DNA of 19,237 nt from Methanocorpusculaceae archaeon UBA456 (GCA_002496395.1 DAJQ01000035.1:168277-187513), one strand, 5' to 3'; counted from the stretch's first letter, positions 1 to 7,768 are shown. Made by a program: numbers and translations. Notes: generated from the letters alone by a model not told the origin.

Positions 1-51
1 GCAGGTGCCCGATATGGCATAATCCATTGGTATAAGGAAGTCCGCATGTAA
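1..51 (+). CDS. Possible 3' end of an upstream gene
   Basis: Frame 1 is open from the first base to TAA at 49-51 and gives the 16-residue tail AGARYGIIHWYKEVRM. The aromatic and basic make-up looks like a real protein C-terminus, but 16 residues are too few to assign a family. The next gene starts about 65 bases further on the same strand. The alternative is that this frame is open by chance. Confidence 0.3.
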   Translation, partial: AGARYGIIHWYKEVRM

Positions 52-116
52 CCAGTTTCGGTGTACCACTCATCAATATGCTTTTTGCGCTGGATCGTAT
101 AAAATACAGGTACACT

Positions 117-848
117 ATGGCGAAGCGGTTGGCAATCCCGGTACGGGGACTCGGATCCCAGGTCGATACTCCACCAGTCACGGATCTCGCTGCATGGGCA
201 CAGGCCCGCGCAGGTATCGGCGGCGATCTGGTCACCTATCACCTGATGAAGACACTTGAAGCGCAGAAAGAGGTGCATACTCCTGCTGCCGGAGGCCTCT
301 TCTATCATGAGCGGGCAAGGGCCGCGTCTCTTCCCGACGCACCCGCGGATGATGTTCTGGATGATATCCAGGCGGTCTCCGGCATACGGAAGAACTGCTG
401 GTGGTCGCTCCCCTCTGCTGCTGCGCTGTTTTCTGATCCTGATGAGGATCAGATCCTCTTCTTCAGGCAGTTCCTCAGAATGATGCGGGATGCCGGAGTC
501 TTTGGGCATGTGATCCTGCTGGAGAATGATCCGGCATCACTTGAACTTGAACTCATCTCCGGGCGGCGGATCTTCTGGCACCTGATGAACCCGACTGAGC
601 GGGGGCTTGAGAAGGTGCTGGAGGTGCAGCGGGATATTGCGGTTGCACCGTCGGCTCTTCCGCTGCTTGGCGATCTTATGGGATCGTATACCGTCAGGAA
701 GATCATCGTGATGGATGGGGGCGAATCAGATCTCCGGGCCGCAATGGAGCTCGTTGATCTGGATAATATCATGGCCGGGGGCTATGCACCGGCCGGAGAT
801 CAGCTCTACTGGTCCAGGCTTATCGAGGGATCGTTTATTCTGCGATAG
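117..848 (+). CDS. Hypothetical protein, 243 aa
   Basis: I do not recognise the family. The protein is soluble-looking, without signal peptide or membrane segment. It has an acidic middle (around SDPDEDQILFFRQFLRMM) and a C-terminal part with alternating beta strands and helices. I chose ATG 117 over the in-frame ATG at 78 because CAGGT lies just upstream and the 13 extra residues look unlike a conserved start; a TATA-like GTATAAAATAC lies at about 98-108. The gene ends convergently with, and overlapping, a remnant of a DHH gene on the other strand (stop at 835-837). The same convergent overlap recurs at 6580-6593, where the C-terminal 40 or so residues of a paralogue or allele survive. That recurrence shows the C-terminus (DNIMxGGYAPAG...EGSFI.R) is truly coding. 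Function unknown. Confidence 0.7.
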   Translation: MAKRLAIPVRGLGSQVDTPPVTDLAAWAQARAGIGGDLVTYHLMKTLEAQKEVHTPAAGGLFYHERARAASLPDAPADDVLDDIQAVSGIRKNCWWSLPSAAALFSDPDEDQILFFRQFLRMMRDAGVFGHVILLENDPASLELELISGRRIFWHLMNPTERGLEKVLEVQRDIAVAPSALPLLGDLMGSYTVRKIIVMDGGESDLRAAMELVDLDNIMAGGYAPAGDQLYWSRLIEGSFILR

Positions 849-957
849 GCTGTTTTGGGAGTGCTTCTGCGACTTCCACGAAACGGTCGAAGTGAGAAGT
901 CTTTCCGAGGATCGCAGACCGCGAGTTCCAGTGAATCCAGAGGTCATAACCGCAGAC
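835..957 (-). pseudogene. DHH phosphoesterase remnant with internal deletion
   Basis: Read on the minus strand this gives VCGYDLWIHWNSRSAILG followed directly by KTSHFDRFVEVAEALPKQPIAE and a stop. The first part matches residues about 172-189 of the intact DHH protein at 6580-7617 (VCDYDLWTHRDPRSAILG). The second matches its last 22 or so residues (KTPHFERFVQVAEALPKQPTAG). The intervening 134 codons are missing and everything upstream is gone. The junction falls at CCGAGGAT (905-912), a sequence present at both ends of the missing segment in the intact gene. Homology stops at about 957, where the island begins. Confidence 0.85.
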
Positions 958-1113
958 ACCATGTACAAGCCCGATGAAATAGAAAAATTAATCTATAAGA
1001 ATAAATATAATAATTGCATACCGTTTTTTATACGGAGCATTGGCAACTGATCCCGCATTTCAGGATGCGCATATGAGAAAAATGAAGAAACCGGTTATTT
1101 TTTCCACAACAGG

Positions 1114-2334
1114 GTGGAGAAATTGAAGTTCTCAGAAGAGGCAAATATCCCTCTTGAAGTGATTCTCCTTCTGGCAAGTGGTCTGATAATGATTGTTCTC
1201 AGTGCCGTGCTATTTTCGGTTGCTCGAGGAGCATTGCCCTACTATAAGGATGGTGTATATGGACTCCTTCTGATTATATATGGCCTGCAGCTGCAAACCG
1301 TAGGGAGAAACCCGATCAGATGTGTGAAAAGATCATGGTCAGTACTTATTCCGGGGATCAGTATCACGTCGATAGGTTTTGTCACCTGTTTTGTTCCGGG
1401 AATTCTTGGTGACATTCCAAAGATTCTGGTGATCATCATCTTCGGTGTTGGCAGTATTGTACTGTTTTTGCAACTGTTTTTTTCAAAGGATATGTATCAG
1501 TCCTGGAAAACACTCGGTTGCGCTATATACACCCAACTTACACTGAGTTGTGCAACAGTCTACATTCTGGGAGTTCTGATTGCAGTATTAATTGCCATAC
1601 GGATGTACCAGCCGGGACTCCTTTCAACCGAACTTCTCGCAGTTGTCGCTCTGCTTTTCGGCATTGTTCTGATCTATCTTGCCTCTGTTCAACAGAAAGT
1701 GTATCAGGTACGCCAGGAATCCGAAATATCCACAAAAACTGCGTGTATGTCCCTTGATACGCTTATGGGAGTGCAGTACGGGGTATACATGCTGGTATGC
1801 GGCAGTCTGCTGGTTCCGGTCTACCTTGGATTACTGCCATTTGCAGTAAGCGCCCAGCTGGGTGCGCTGCTGGTGCTTCTAGGTGTTCAGGCGCTGGTCA
1901 TCGGCCATATGATGACACTCACGTTCAAACGCAACGGAATTATCATCCTTGTGGGGGGAGTATTTGTTGCGGTCGGTGCATTTGCTGTCATTGTTCCTGA
2001 CATATTGGTTATGCATCTGGCTATTTTCATTGCACTTTTCAACATTATCGGAGGACTTTATCTTCTCTATACCCTGATCCACAACCTACTCGGGTCAAAA
2101 CCAACATCTGAGGAGCCAGCCAACAAACCGGAAGGAAACGATCTCCGACTGCTGATCTTGCTGCTTGCTCTGGCAGTACTTACTGCTATCCTGATGATTA
2201 TCATCGGATTGGCAATGCTTTTCAATGACCTGATTCCGGGCATGTCATTAGCCATTTATCTTATATGCTTCGGGCTGACACTGTTTGCGTTGTTTAACGT
2301 CCAGTCATGTGCAAGGAGAAAACACTTATTGTAA
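1114..2334 (+). CDS. Polytopic integral membrane protein, 406 aa
   Basis: The protein is almost entirely hydrophobic, with about 10-12 predicted membrane helices spread over its length (for example residues 14-36, 75-130, 140-165, 175-195, 215-260, 270-325 and 340-400). Short loops are rich in Arg, Lys and Gln, and there is no soluble domain. I recognise no transporter signature or conserved charged residue pattern, so no function is assigned. The start is a GTG; no in-frame ATG lies close and no clear Shine-Dalgarno precedes it, so the true start is uncertain. A short ATG frame at 1073-1127 overlaps the beginning and may be a leader or chance. An AT-rich stretch at about 990-1015 could carry the promoter. 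The gene converges on the 2448-5060 gene, with a transposase fragment between them. Confidence 0.75.
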   Translation: MEKLKFSEEANIPLEVILLLASGLIMIVLSAVLFSVARGALPYYKDGVYGLLLIIYGLQLQTVGRNPIRCVKRSWSVLIPGISITSIGFVTCFVPGILGDIPKILVIIIFGVGSIVLFLQLFFSKDMYQSWKTLGCAIYTQLTLSCATVYILGVLIAVLIAIRMYQPGLLSTELLAVVALLFGIVLIYLASVQQKVYQVRQESEISTKTACMSLDTLMGVQYGVYMLVCGSLLVPVYLGLLPFAVSAQLGALLVLLGVQALVIGHMMTLTFKRNGIIILVGGVFVAVGAFAVIVPDILVMHLAIFIALFNIIGGLYLLYTLIHNLLGSKPTSEEPANKPEGNDLRLLILLLALAVLTAILMIIIGLAMLFNDLIPGMSLAIYLICFGLTLFALFNVQSCARRKHLL

Positions 2335-2353
2335 AAATCATTCTCATTTCTCG

Positions 2354-2440
2354 TTATACATGTCTTTCAGGGTATCCATTTGGTGTTGCGGTTTGGTATT
2401 CTGATCGCTCATAATGACCGGCTTCAGCCGGTTGTTCATA
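2354..2440 (-). pseudogene. IS256-family transposase fragment
   Basis: The minus strand reads EQPAEAGHYERSEYQTATPNGY followed by PERHV and a stop. It aligns with residues 36-61 of the transposase at 18065, which read EKQAGAGYYERSEHRTATRNGY then TERGL. The YERSExRTxxRNGYxxR block is a known hallmark of the N-terminal part of IS256-type transposases. Only about 28 codons survive, with no catalytic domain, so this is a dead fragment between the 3' ends of two convergent genes. It is too short to tell whether it came from the same element as the right-hand copy. Confidence 0.8.
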
Positions 2441-2447
2441 TCCATTG

Positions 2448-5060
2448 TTACGAGGCATCAGGGGGATTAACTGTATAGACATGAATGTACCTCTGGCCGG
2501 AATAAACCGTATCCGTTGCTGTTTTTGTAGATTTTCCTGCCATAACAATAACCCCTTCATCATTCCAGTGACCATTTTCCGTAAGTACAACCGCGCCATC
2601 GGTCTTTCCATAGGCAGTAAGCGATGCATCATTCAGTTTAATGGATTTCGCTTTTACTCCCGCCCGGAACCCATAAGCCTCGATTAACCCGCGTCTCACG
2701 AACATATCTCCGAAAGGCACAGATATCGCGTAGCTCTCACCATTAATCGTCATTTTGCCTCCTGCGGTAAGATTTCCCTTCTCAACAGCAATACCACAGC
2801 CCCCTGAATCCGTCATCCTTGAATTGGTAATGCCAATAATTCCGGCAAAAACCTCCATTGACCCCGACTGGAGCAGTATCCCAAATTCATCCCCGAAAAT
2901 ATCTAATAAACCATTGATAATCATCAGATTGCCATTTTCAAGGATAATTCCGGCATACTGTCCAGAAACCTGGATACTACCTCCATGAATTTCTATATCT
3001 TTTGTCGAATATATCCCCACGTTGCCGGTTATTGTCACCACAATCGTATCACCAAAAATGAGATCGCCCCCCCTCATAGATAGACCGATCTCCTCTCCGT
3101 TAATCTTCAAATTTCCGTATGTTATTCTCAGAGACTTACTCGAAAAACCAATATTGCCCGAAGCCGAAAGGAGAACAATTTGCTCCAGTATAACATCTCC
3201 CTCCACATCCAGTCCGCTTTTCCTGCCTGATACCGTGAGGGTTCCTCCGTTCGTCATTCTCATCTCTTTTCCAGAAACTCGCATGCCCTCCTCTCCCTCC
3301 CCAGAGAAAGAAATATCTCCTCCTGACTGGGAATAGGAACCATTCACCACAATTCCCCTGATTGTGCCGATCCCCATAATCATGGTATTGGAAATCTCAG
3401 CATTTCCAGAGATCTCCATTGCCGTATCTCCCTGAACCATCAGGATTCCCCCGGCACATTTCATATCGCTACCAACAAATATCCCCACTCCACCTGACGA
3501 GATTGAGAGGTTCACATTTTCAATCTCCAGTGTACCTCCAACTGTTATGGGATATTTTCCGGAGGATTCACATTTGGAAAAAGAAATTTTCATATCTTCG
3601 GAGACAAAAAAACCGTACTCTTCCCCAAGGAGAGTTATATTACCGCCAATAATACTGCACATGCCATGTACCAGCACACAGGATATTCCATTCAGAGAAC
3701 CGGTTGTCTTTGTGGTGGAGAGATTACCATGTTCAATAAGGATACAGGTATCCCCACAGATGAACTCAAAATAACAGGCACTGAGTGAAAGGGAGCCATC
3801 GTGAATCTGAAGTCCGCAGCCCTTGGAACTCTCAATCTGCAGCATACCCCCATCCTGTTGTAAATCCCCCGCAAGATCAATTCCTGCATCCATACCAAAG
3901 ATTTTCAGGATAGACTGACCAGACAACATGCTGGATACATTCAATCCCCCAAAAACAGATCTGATTGCTGTCATTTTTGAATGGATATCAATGACACAAG
4001 AGTCTGAAATGGTGATAGCACCTGATGTAACGATCCCGCAATCTTTTGTCCGGATTTTAAGGACAACACCTATCATTTCGAGTGTTCCATTATCAACGAA
4101 AATCCCCCCTTCATCCCCATTTATGGACAATAACATCGCACCTGCGATTTTCAGGTTTCCATTGCGGATGTGAATCCCCGGCCCGTGAGCACTTTTTATC
4201 TGGTTATCGATCTGATTGAGCTGAATGGTGATGTCGCCGGTTGCCTGTATTGCCGAACCATGATAATTGGAGAGGATAAGGGTGCGTGTTGTTGAAAGCC
4301 AGTTCCATCCCGTGCCACAACAGTCGTCTTTGATCGAGTAGGATCTTCCGTTGACGACTAATTCATCACCAGTATTTTGAGATTCGGATTTGGATTGATT
4401 GTTATTTACGATGCCAAGACTGGCATGTGATTCGAAGTCACTCAGTTTTGCATAGATAAGCTCATTATCAAGCCCCTGTTCCAGTGCCGGGCCTGCAATG
4501 CCCAGAAGATTGTTTAGGTGAGTGATTGCCATATCGAAATCTCCGCACCGCCGCATGGTATCAATCACCGAAATCCATTGCTCCCGGGGGATGTCAGCAA
4601 ATGTTTTATTGTCGGCAAATATAAGATCAAGAGCTTTTCTTCGACAGGAAATAGCTAATTCCGGCTTGAGTAAACTGTCAGCACACCATGCGGCAAAGAG
4701 ATAATATGCGATGGCTTTTGTAGGGTTCCTGTCCTCACACTGGATGAGTGCGGCACGGAGGTAGAGGGATGGCGATGGGGGGATTTCCGGGTTCCTGAGA
4801 CGTTCATAGGCAGGGGATTGCAGGAAGTCTTCGGTGATCGATGTTCTCTCCCCGAGATCTTCAGCAATATATCCGCAATGCGGGCAGACTTCAAGTTGGT
4901 TTCTTAAAATATACTCTGATAATTCTTTTGGACGACCCTCAAGATCCACAATTCCCGAGGGTCCTGCTGTACCGGGACGCAGATACGATTCAAGTTTTAT
5001 CTGTTTTGATGAATGATGGCAGACAAAACAGGTCTTTAGGAGGAATGCAATGTTCGGCAT
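2448..5060 (-). CDS. Zinc-ribbon/helical-repeat/parallel beta-helix protein, 870 aa
   Basis: The N-terminus carries two cysteine pairs, C11-x2-C14 and C59-P-H-C62-GY, as in the zinc-binding start of DUF2225-like proteins. Residues about 70-215 are helical and TPR-like (ALIQCEDRNPTKAIAYYLFAAW and following). From about 240 to 865 the chain is a long series of 20-24 residue repeats of the form G-I-x-(hydrophobic)-x-x-G-x-(hydrophobic)-x-I-x-G/S. These resemble parallel beta-helix proteins of the Cthe_2159 carbohydrate-binding type; the opening (WNWLSTTRTLILSNYHGSAI) and the closing segment resemble that family's edges. There is no signal peptide or membrane segment, so it is probably cytoplasmic, which is unusual for such a fold. 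A GGAGGT lies upstream of ATG 5060, though 14 nt away. The TPR gene at 5645-6010 lies upstream on the same strand, separated by 584 bases. Binding partner unknown. Confidence 0.85.
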   Translation of the reverse strand: MPNIAFLLKTCFVCHHSSKQIKLESYLRPGTAGPSGIVDLEGRPKELSEYILRNQLEVCPHCGYIAEDLGERTSITEDFLQSPAYERLRNPEIPPSPSLYLRAALIQCEDRNPTKAIAYYLFAAWCADSLLKPELAISCRRKALDLIFADNKTFADIPREQWISVIDTMRRCGDFDMAITHLNNLLGIAGPALEQGLDNELIYAKLSDFESHASLGIVNNNQSKSESQNTGDELVVNGRSYSIKDDCCGTGWNWLSTTRTLILSNYHGSAIQATGDITIQLNQIDNQIKSAHGPGIHIRNGNLKIAGAMLLSINGDEGGIFVDNGTLEMIGVVLKIRTKDCGIVTSGAITISDSCVIDIHSKMTAIRSVFGGLNVSSMLSGQSILKIFGMDAGIDLAGDLQQDGGMLQIESSKGCGLQIHDGSLSLSACYFEFICGDTCILIEHGNLSTTKTTGSLNGISCVLVHGMCSIIGGNITLLGEEYGFFVSEDMKISFSKCESSGKYPITVGGTLEIENVNLSISSGGVGIFVGSDMKCAGGILMVQGDTAMEISGNAEISNTMIMGIGTIRGIVVNGSYSQSGGDISFSGEGEEGMRVSGKEMRMTNGGTLTVSGRKSGLDVEGDVILEQIVLLSASGNIGFSSKSLRITYGNLKINGEEIGLSMRGGDLIFGDTIVVTITGNVGIYSTKDIEIHGGSIQVSGQYAGIILENGNLMIINGLLDIFGDEFGILLQSGSMEVFAGIIGITNSRMTDSGGCGIAVEKGNLTAGGKMTINGESYAISVPFGDMFVRRGLIEAYGFRAGVKAKSIKLNDASLTAYGKTDGAVVLTENGHWNDEGVIVMAGKSTKTATDTVYSGQRYIHVYTVNPPDAS

Positions 5061-5644
5061 ACGAATTGTGGATAACCTCCTTGTTCAACACGTTGTTTCA
5101 CAGTTAAATGATCTTCTATAATTTCGTCCTTTTTCAGGTCAAAAGGTGGTTTTACGTCTCTAGACAGACTCATGTACACGTGAGATAATCTCTCTTATAA
5201 CACTCACGTACAATGCAAGTATATTTTTTTGTCGCAACTCGGTATTTTTATACGGAACATTCTCAATCAAAATGCCAGAATTGTTGTGAATCACGAACCA
5301 GATAAACTCGTCAAAGGAAATCCTCTTGAAGCTTACTCTCGATGTGAGGAGATGCTCAAGAGTAATCCCATACACACGTTGAGATATAAAAAACCATTGT
5401 GTTGATATAGCCCATACGAATCAGCAAAGAGCCAAATCCCGCATAATAGGAACAACGGTTATCTGGTTCCCTGTGGCTGTGGGGGGATGATGAACTCCCC
5501 CCATATCATCAGGATTGTCAATACTGACGACATACGATTATTAAACAGCCATTTGTTGGATAACATGGGTAATAGACGCCACCACAACTTTCGTTGGTAC
5601 AGATCTAACCGAATTCACAGGAGACCACAAGAATTACTTTCCTT
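5061..5644. other. Long intergenic stretch, no supported gene
   Basis: This lies between the two minus-strand island genes. A 71-residue minus-strand frame (5160-5375) and a plus-strand frame opposite it are open, but neither has a ribosome site or recognisable motif. A plus-strand reading ending near 5400 contains plausible residues (NPLEAYSRCEEMLKSNP), which may be decayed coding sequence. A TATA-like run at about 5243-5254 (GTATTTTTATAC) and the hairpin at 5478-5505 are the only structures I can define. Confidence 0.4.
5478..5505. terminator. G6/C6 hairpin
   Basis: GGGGGG (5481-5486) and CCCCCC (5497-5502) pair around a 10-base loop, and three further pairs (one G-U) extend the stem outward. 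It lies about 140 bases beyond the stop of the TPR gene on the minus strand, so it could stop that transcript. No T-run follows on either strand, so a regulatory or processing role is equally possible. Confidence 0.45.
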
Positions 5645-6010
5645 TTAATCCCCGATTGCGAAAGAAATTCCCCTCTTCATACAATCTGAAGCTTCGTTCT
5701 CACATCCCATCTGCTTAAGAGTTAACCCCTTGTTATACCAGGTTTCCGCATTGTATGGATCAAACTCAAGAGCAGATTCATAGGTGGAAATTGCCTCCTC
5801 ATATCTGCCAAGCATATCCAGCGCATTCCCTTTTGAGTGGAGTGCCCTGACCTGAGTGGGGTTCTTCAGAAGAATCTGATCATAGATCCCGATAGCTTCT
5901 GCATACTCATCGCGATACTTCAACTCATTTGCCTGACGCAGCATAACCTCTTCATTTGGATCGAGGATGACGATCCGGGTTACAGCACCAGTCTGACCAA
6001 TTTGTGCCAT
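5645..6010 (-). CDS. Small tetratricopeptide-repeat protein, 121 aa
   Basis: Three TPR units span residues about 21-53, 54-87 and 88-119, with the usual spacing of small residues (A-x-x-x-G, Y-x-x-A-I-x-x-Y/F, N-P/D-P ends; for example RYEEAISTYESALEFDP). TPR folds bind other proteins; the partner is unknown. There is no signal peptide. The ATG at 6008-6010 lies about 26 nt downstream of a TATA-like GTATAAATAC on the minus strand, which fits a leaderless archaeal transcript. No Shine-Dalgarno is present, consistent with that. The same-strand neighbour downstream is the zinc-ribbon/beta-helix protein, which also has a TPR-like segment, so a shared role is possible but unproven. Confidence 0.85.
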   Translation of the reverse strand: MAQIGQTGAVTRIVILDPNEEVMLRQANELKYRDEYAEAIGIYDQILLKNPTQVRALHSKGNALDMLGRYEEAISTYESALEFDPYNAETWYNKGLTLKQMGCENEASDCMKRGISFAIGD

Positions 6011-6016
6011 GATCTA

Positions 6017-6054
6017 TACATATGCATAACTTGTATTTATACATATTCATAACT
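6017..6054 (-). promoter_or_regulatory. TATA box bracketed by twin 15-bp repeats
   Basis: TACATATGCATAACT (6017-6031) and TACATATTCATAACT (6040-6054) differ at one base and are 23 bp apart. Between and overlapping them, on the minus strand, sits GTATAAATAC, placed about 26 nt before the TPR gene start. The layout looks like an operator overlapping the core promoter. A second TATA-like CTATTTATATTG lies further upstream at about 6067-6078. Confidence 0.55.
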
Positions 6055-6446
6055 AAAAAGTAACAATATAAATAGTTTTCTATTGTATGATCTATAGCGT
6101 ACATAATTATATTTAAATTAGATTCAATTCAATAATTAAAAATTAATATACTTTTGTACACTTAGAGGATGTATCTCAAGGATTAATGCCCCTTTCTGAG
6201 ATTCACCAAACAGATCTTGAAGCAAGGTCATGTCCAGATTACCGGTTGGTTTCGACACTATCGTGAAAAACCATAAAAGTCAGTTATTATTGGAATTGTA
6301 CCTGCCAATCAAATGAAATAAAAACCATTTTCCTTTGATTATATTGACTTTAAGAGCCAATTCAGGCAGAAAATAATTGCACGCAAACTTCCTATGCGCG
6401 CATTATGGAGAACAAACCCATTTGAGATCGATTCACCGTGTAGAAT
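6055..6446. other. AT-rich intergenic stretch, no gene seen
   Basis: Roughly the first 100 bases are strongly AT-rich and hold the upstream promoter region of the TPR gene. The rest has no open frame with a ribosome site and no recognisable protein motif. It ends where homology to the 117-848 gene begins. Confidence 0.4.
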
Positions 6447-6593
6447 CTGATTGGAGTTAGTCCTGAGCAAGGGGATCTCCGCTGGGCTCTAAATATCGTC
6501 GATTCAGACAATATCATGGGGGGAGGGTATGCGCCCGCCGGAGAGCCCTCGTACTGGGACGAGCTTGTCGAGGGATCATTTATCCGGCGGTAG
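6447..6593 (+). pseudogene. 3' fragment of a homologue of the 117-848 gene
   Basis: The plus strand reads GDLRWALNIVDSDNIMGGGY then APAGEPSYWDELVEGSFIRR and TAG at 6591-6593. The last 40 or so residues of the 117-848 protein are SDLRAAMELVDLDNIMAGGY then APAGDQLYWSRLIEGSFILR. The fragment has no start and is preceded in frame by a TAG at 6441. It overlaps the 3' end of the intact DHH gene exactly as the full-length gene overlaps the DHH remnant at 835. It is therefore the other half of a duplicated convergent junction. Confidence 0.85.
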
Positions 6594-7617
6594 GCTGTTT
6601 TGGGAGTGCTTCTGCGACCTGCACGAAGCGTTCGAAATGGGGGGTCTTCCCGAGGATCCGGAAGGAGAGTTTGTCCCGGAAAGTGAAGGGGAAGGTGCCC
6701 CCGGATGCATTCGGGTGGCCGCCGCCTGAGAATTCGCCTGCGATGAGGTGGGATATTGGCGGGGCAGACCTCAGGGAGAAGCGGCCGTTCTCTGAGATGA
6801 TCACCTCGATATCTGTTTTATATTCTTCCCTGATGGCAGCTGCCGTCTCGCTTGGGTAGTTGATGAGGGGGGCAAAGGCGATTGTGTATCGTCCTTTTCG
6901 GATCTTCATCCTCCTGATGCTCGTCCTGATGGCCTGGGTGCGTTCACGGTCAATCTCCGCATAGGTCTCCTCGATCCAGTCATCGGTGAAGATGCCCTGC
7001 TCTAATCGGTTCCTGAGTGGCCTGAGGTTTTTATTGATGGATCCGATCTGGCCGAGGATTGCAGACCGCGGGTCCCGGTGGGTCCAGAGATCATAGTCGC
7101 AGACGACGGTTGCAATCTCAACGGCAACGGGGTCATCAGGTGCGAGTGCCCGTGCCACGAGCCCGCACCCGCAGGTGGAGGTATCGACGGTGAGTTCTTC
7201 TGTATACTGCTCGATCTGCCGGATCTGATCAGGCTTCCACCGGTGGTGATCACGCCAGATGATCTGCCAACCCGATGCCTTTGCCCGCCGTGCAGCTTCA
7301 TCGACGCCATTCTGGTATCCGACATCCGAGATGGAGAGGATATCGCCCTTGCCGGGGACGTTTGCTATTGAATTGAGGTTCTTTGTGAACCTGCCGACCG
7401 ATGAGAAGACGGTGAAGACCTCGTCGTGCCCATAGACCCGCCTGTGGATCGCATCTGCCCCGGCGGCATCGAGATCGTTATGTGTCAGGTGCACGATGCC
7501 GGCGCTCCGCTCCCGCACCCGCTCCTCCAGGGTCGGCCCCTGCTTCTTCTCAGCTTTTTGTGGGCCGAAGAGCGAACGGATGCGATGAAAAAGACCGGTG
7601 CCGGAGGACGAACTCAT
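6580..7617 (-). CDS. DHH-family phosphoesterase (RecJ/NrnA-like), 345 aa
   Basis: This is a predicted metal-dependent phosphoesterase acting on nucleic acid ends, short oligonucleotides or cyclic dinucleotides. The DHH motifs are in order: NDLDAAGA at residues 47-54, SDVGY with D98, RDHH at 122-125, and VCDYD with D174. A C-terminal DHHA1-type glycine motif, GGGHPNASG, lies near residue 300. Length fits single-DHH/DHHA1 archaeal proteins. I chose ATG 7617 rather than the longer frame to 7767: the extra 50 residues are Pro/Leu/His-rich, do not resemble the family, and reach to the edge of the tRNA. A TATA-like CATTTATCAC at about 7641-7650 sits about 28 nt upstream of ATG 7617, suggesting a leaderless transcript. 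The gene converges on a broken homologue of the 117-848 gene. The exact substrate cannot be told from sequence. Confidence 0.9.
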   Translation of the reverse strand: MSSSSGTGLFHRIRSLFGPQKAEKKQGPTLEERVRERSAGIVHLTHNDLDAAGADAIHRRVYGHDEVFTVFSSVGRFTKNLNSIANVPGKGDILSISDVGYQNGVDEAARRAKASGWQIIWRDHHRWKPDQIRQIEQYTEELTVDTSTCGCGLVARALAPDDPVAVEIATVVCDYDLWTHRDPRSAILGQIGSINKNLRPLRNRLEQGIFTDDWIEETYAEIDRERTQAIRTSIRRMKIRKGRYTIAFAPLINYPSETAAAIREEYKTDIEVIISENGRFSLRSAPPISHLIAGEFSGGGHPNASGGTFPFTFRDKLSFRILGKTPHFERFVQVAEALPKQPTAG

Positions 7618-7731
7618 AGTGATATGTCTGTTCTTCAGGCGTGATAAATGGGGGCGGTGGAGTGGGGAGATGGAGGAGAGAGGGGTGAAAAGATGGCGAT
7701 TGGGTGGCCATAGCCTGAGTAAAAGCGGATG

Positions 7732-7740
7732 TATTAAATA
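7732..7740 (+). promoter_or_regulatory. Box A (TATA) of tRNA-Phe
   Basis: TATTAAATA lies about 29 bases before the first base of the tRNA, the usual distance for an archaeal TATA box driving a stable RNA. Confidence 0.5.
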
Positions 7741-7768
7741 GAGATCTGGCGTATATTGTAATCCCAAA

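Larger units (their letters stand above)
958..6446. other. Accessory island between duplicated convergent gene ends
   Basis: This interval separates two copies of the junction between the 117-848 gene and the DHH gene. It holds the membrane protein, a transposase fragment, the zinc-ribbon/beta-helix gene and the TPR gene, and looks more AT-rich than the flanking DHH gene. No integrase or intact transposase is visible inside. The limits are where homology between the two flanking copies ends. Whether it arrived as one insertion or grew stepwise cannot be read from the sequence. Confidence 0.55.

Noticed and set aside
449..772. Minus-strand 107-aa Ser/Arg-rich frame opposite the 117-848 gene
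   Set aside because: Its composition is typical of an antisense shadow, and the plus-strand gene is supported by the homologous 3' fragment at 6447-6593.
3022..3336. Plus-strand Pro/Ser-rich frames opposite the beta-helix gene (also 2755, 3547, 3928)
   Set aside because: They are shadows of the repetitive minus-strand coding sequence, with no independent start signals.
5160..5375. Minus-strand 71-aa frame in the 5061-5644 gap
   Set aside because: It has no Shine-Dalgarno, no convincing TATA at leaderless distance and no motif. The opposite strand also stays open over part of it, so coding cannot be assigned.
7618..7767. 50-residue N-terminal extension of the DHH protein
   Set aside because: It is Pro/Leu/His-rich, has no family counterpart, and covers the presumed TATA box and the tRNA promoter region. 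The ATG at 7617 fits the family and a leaderless start.
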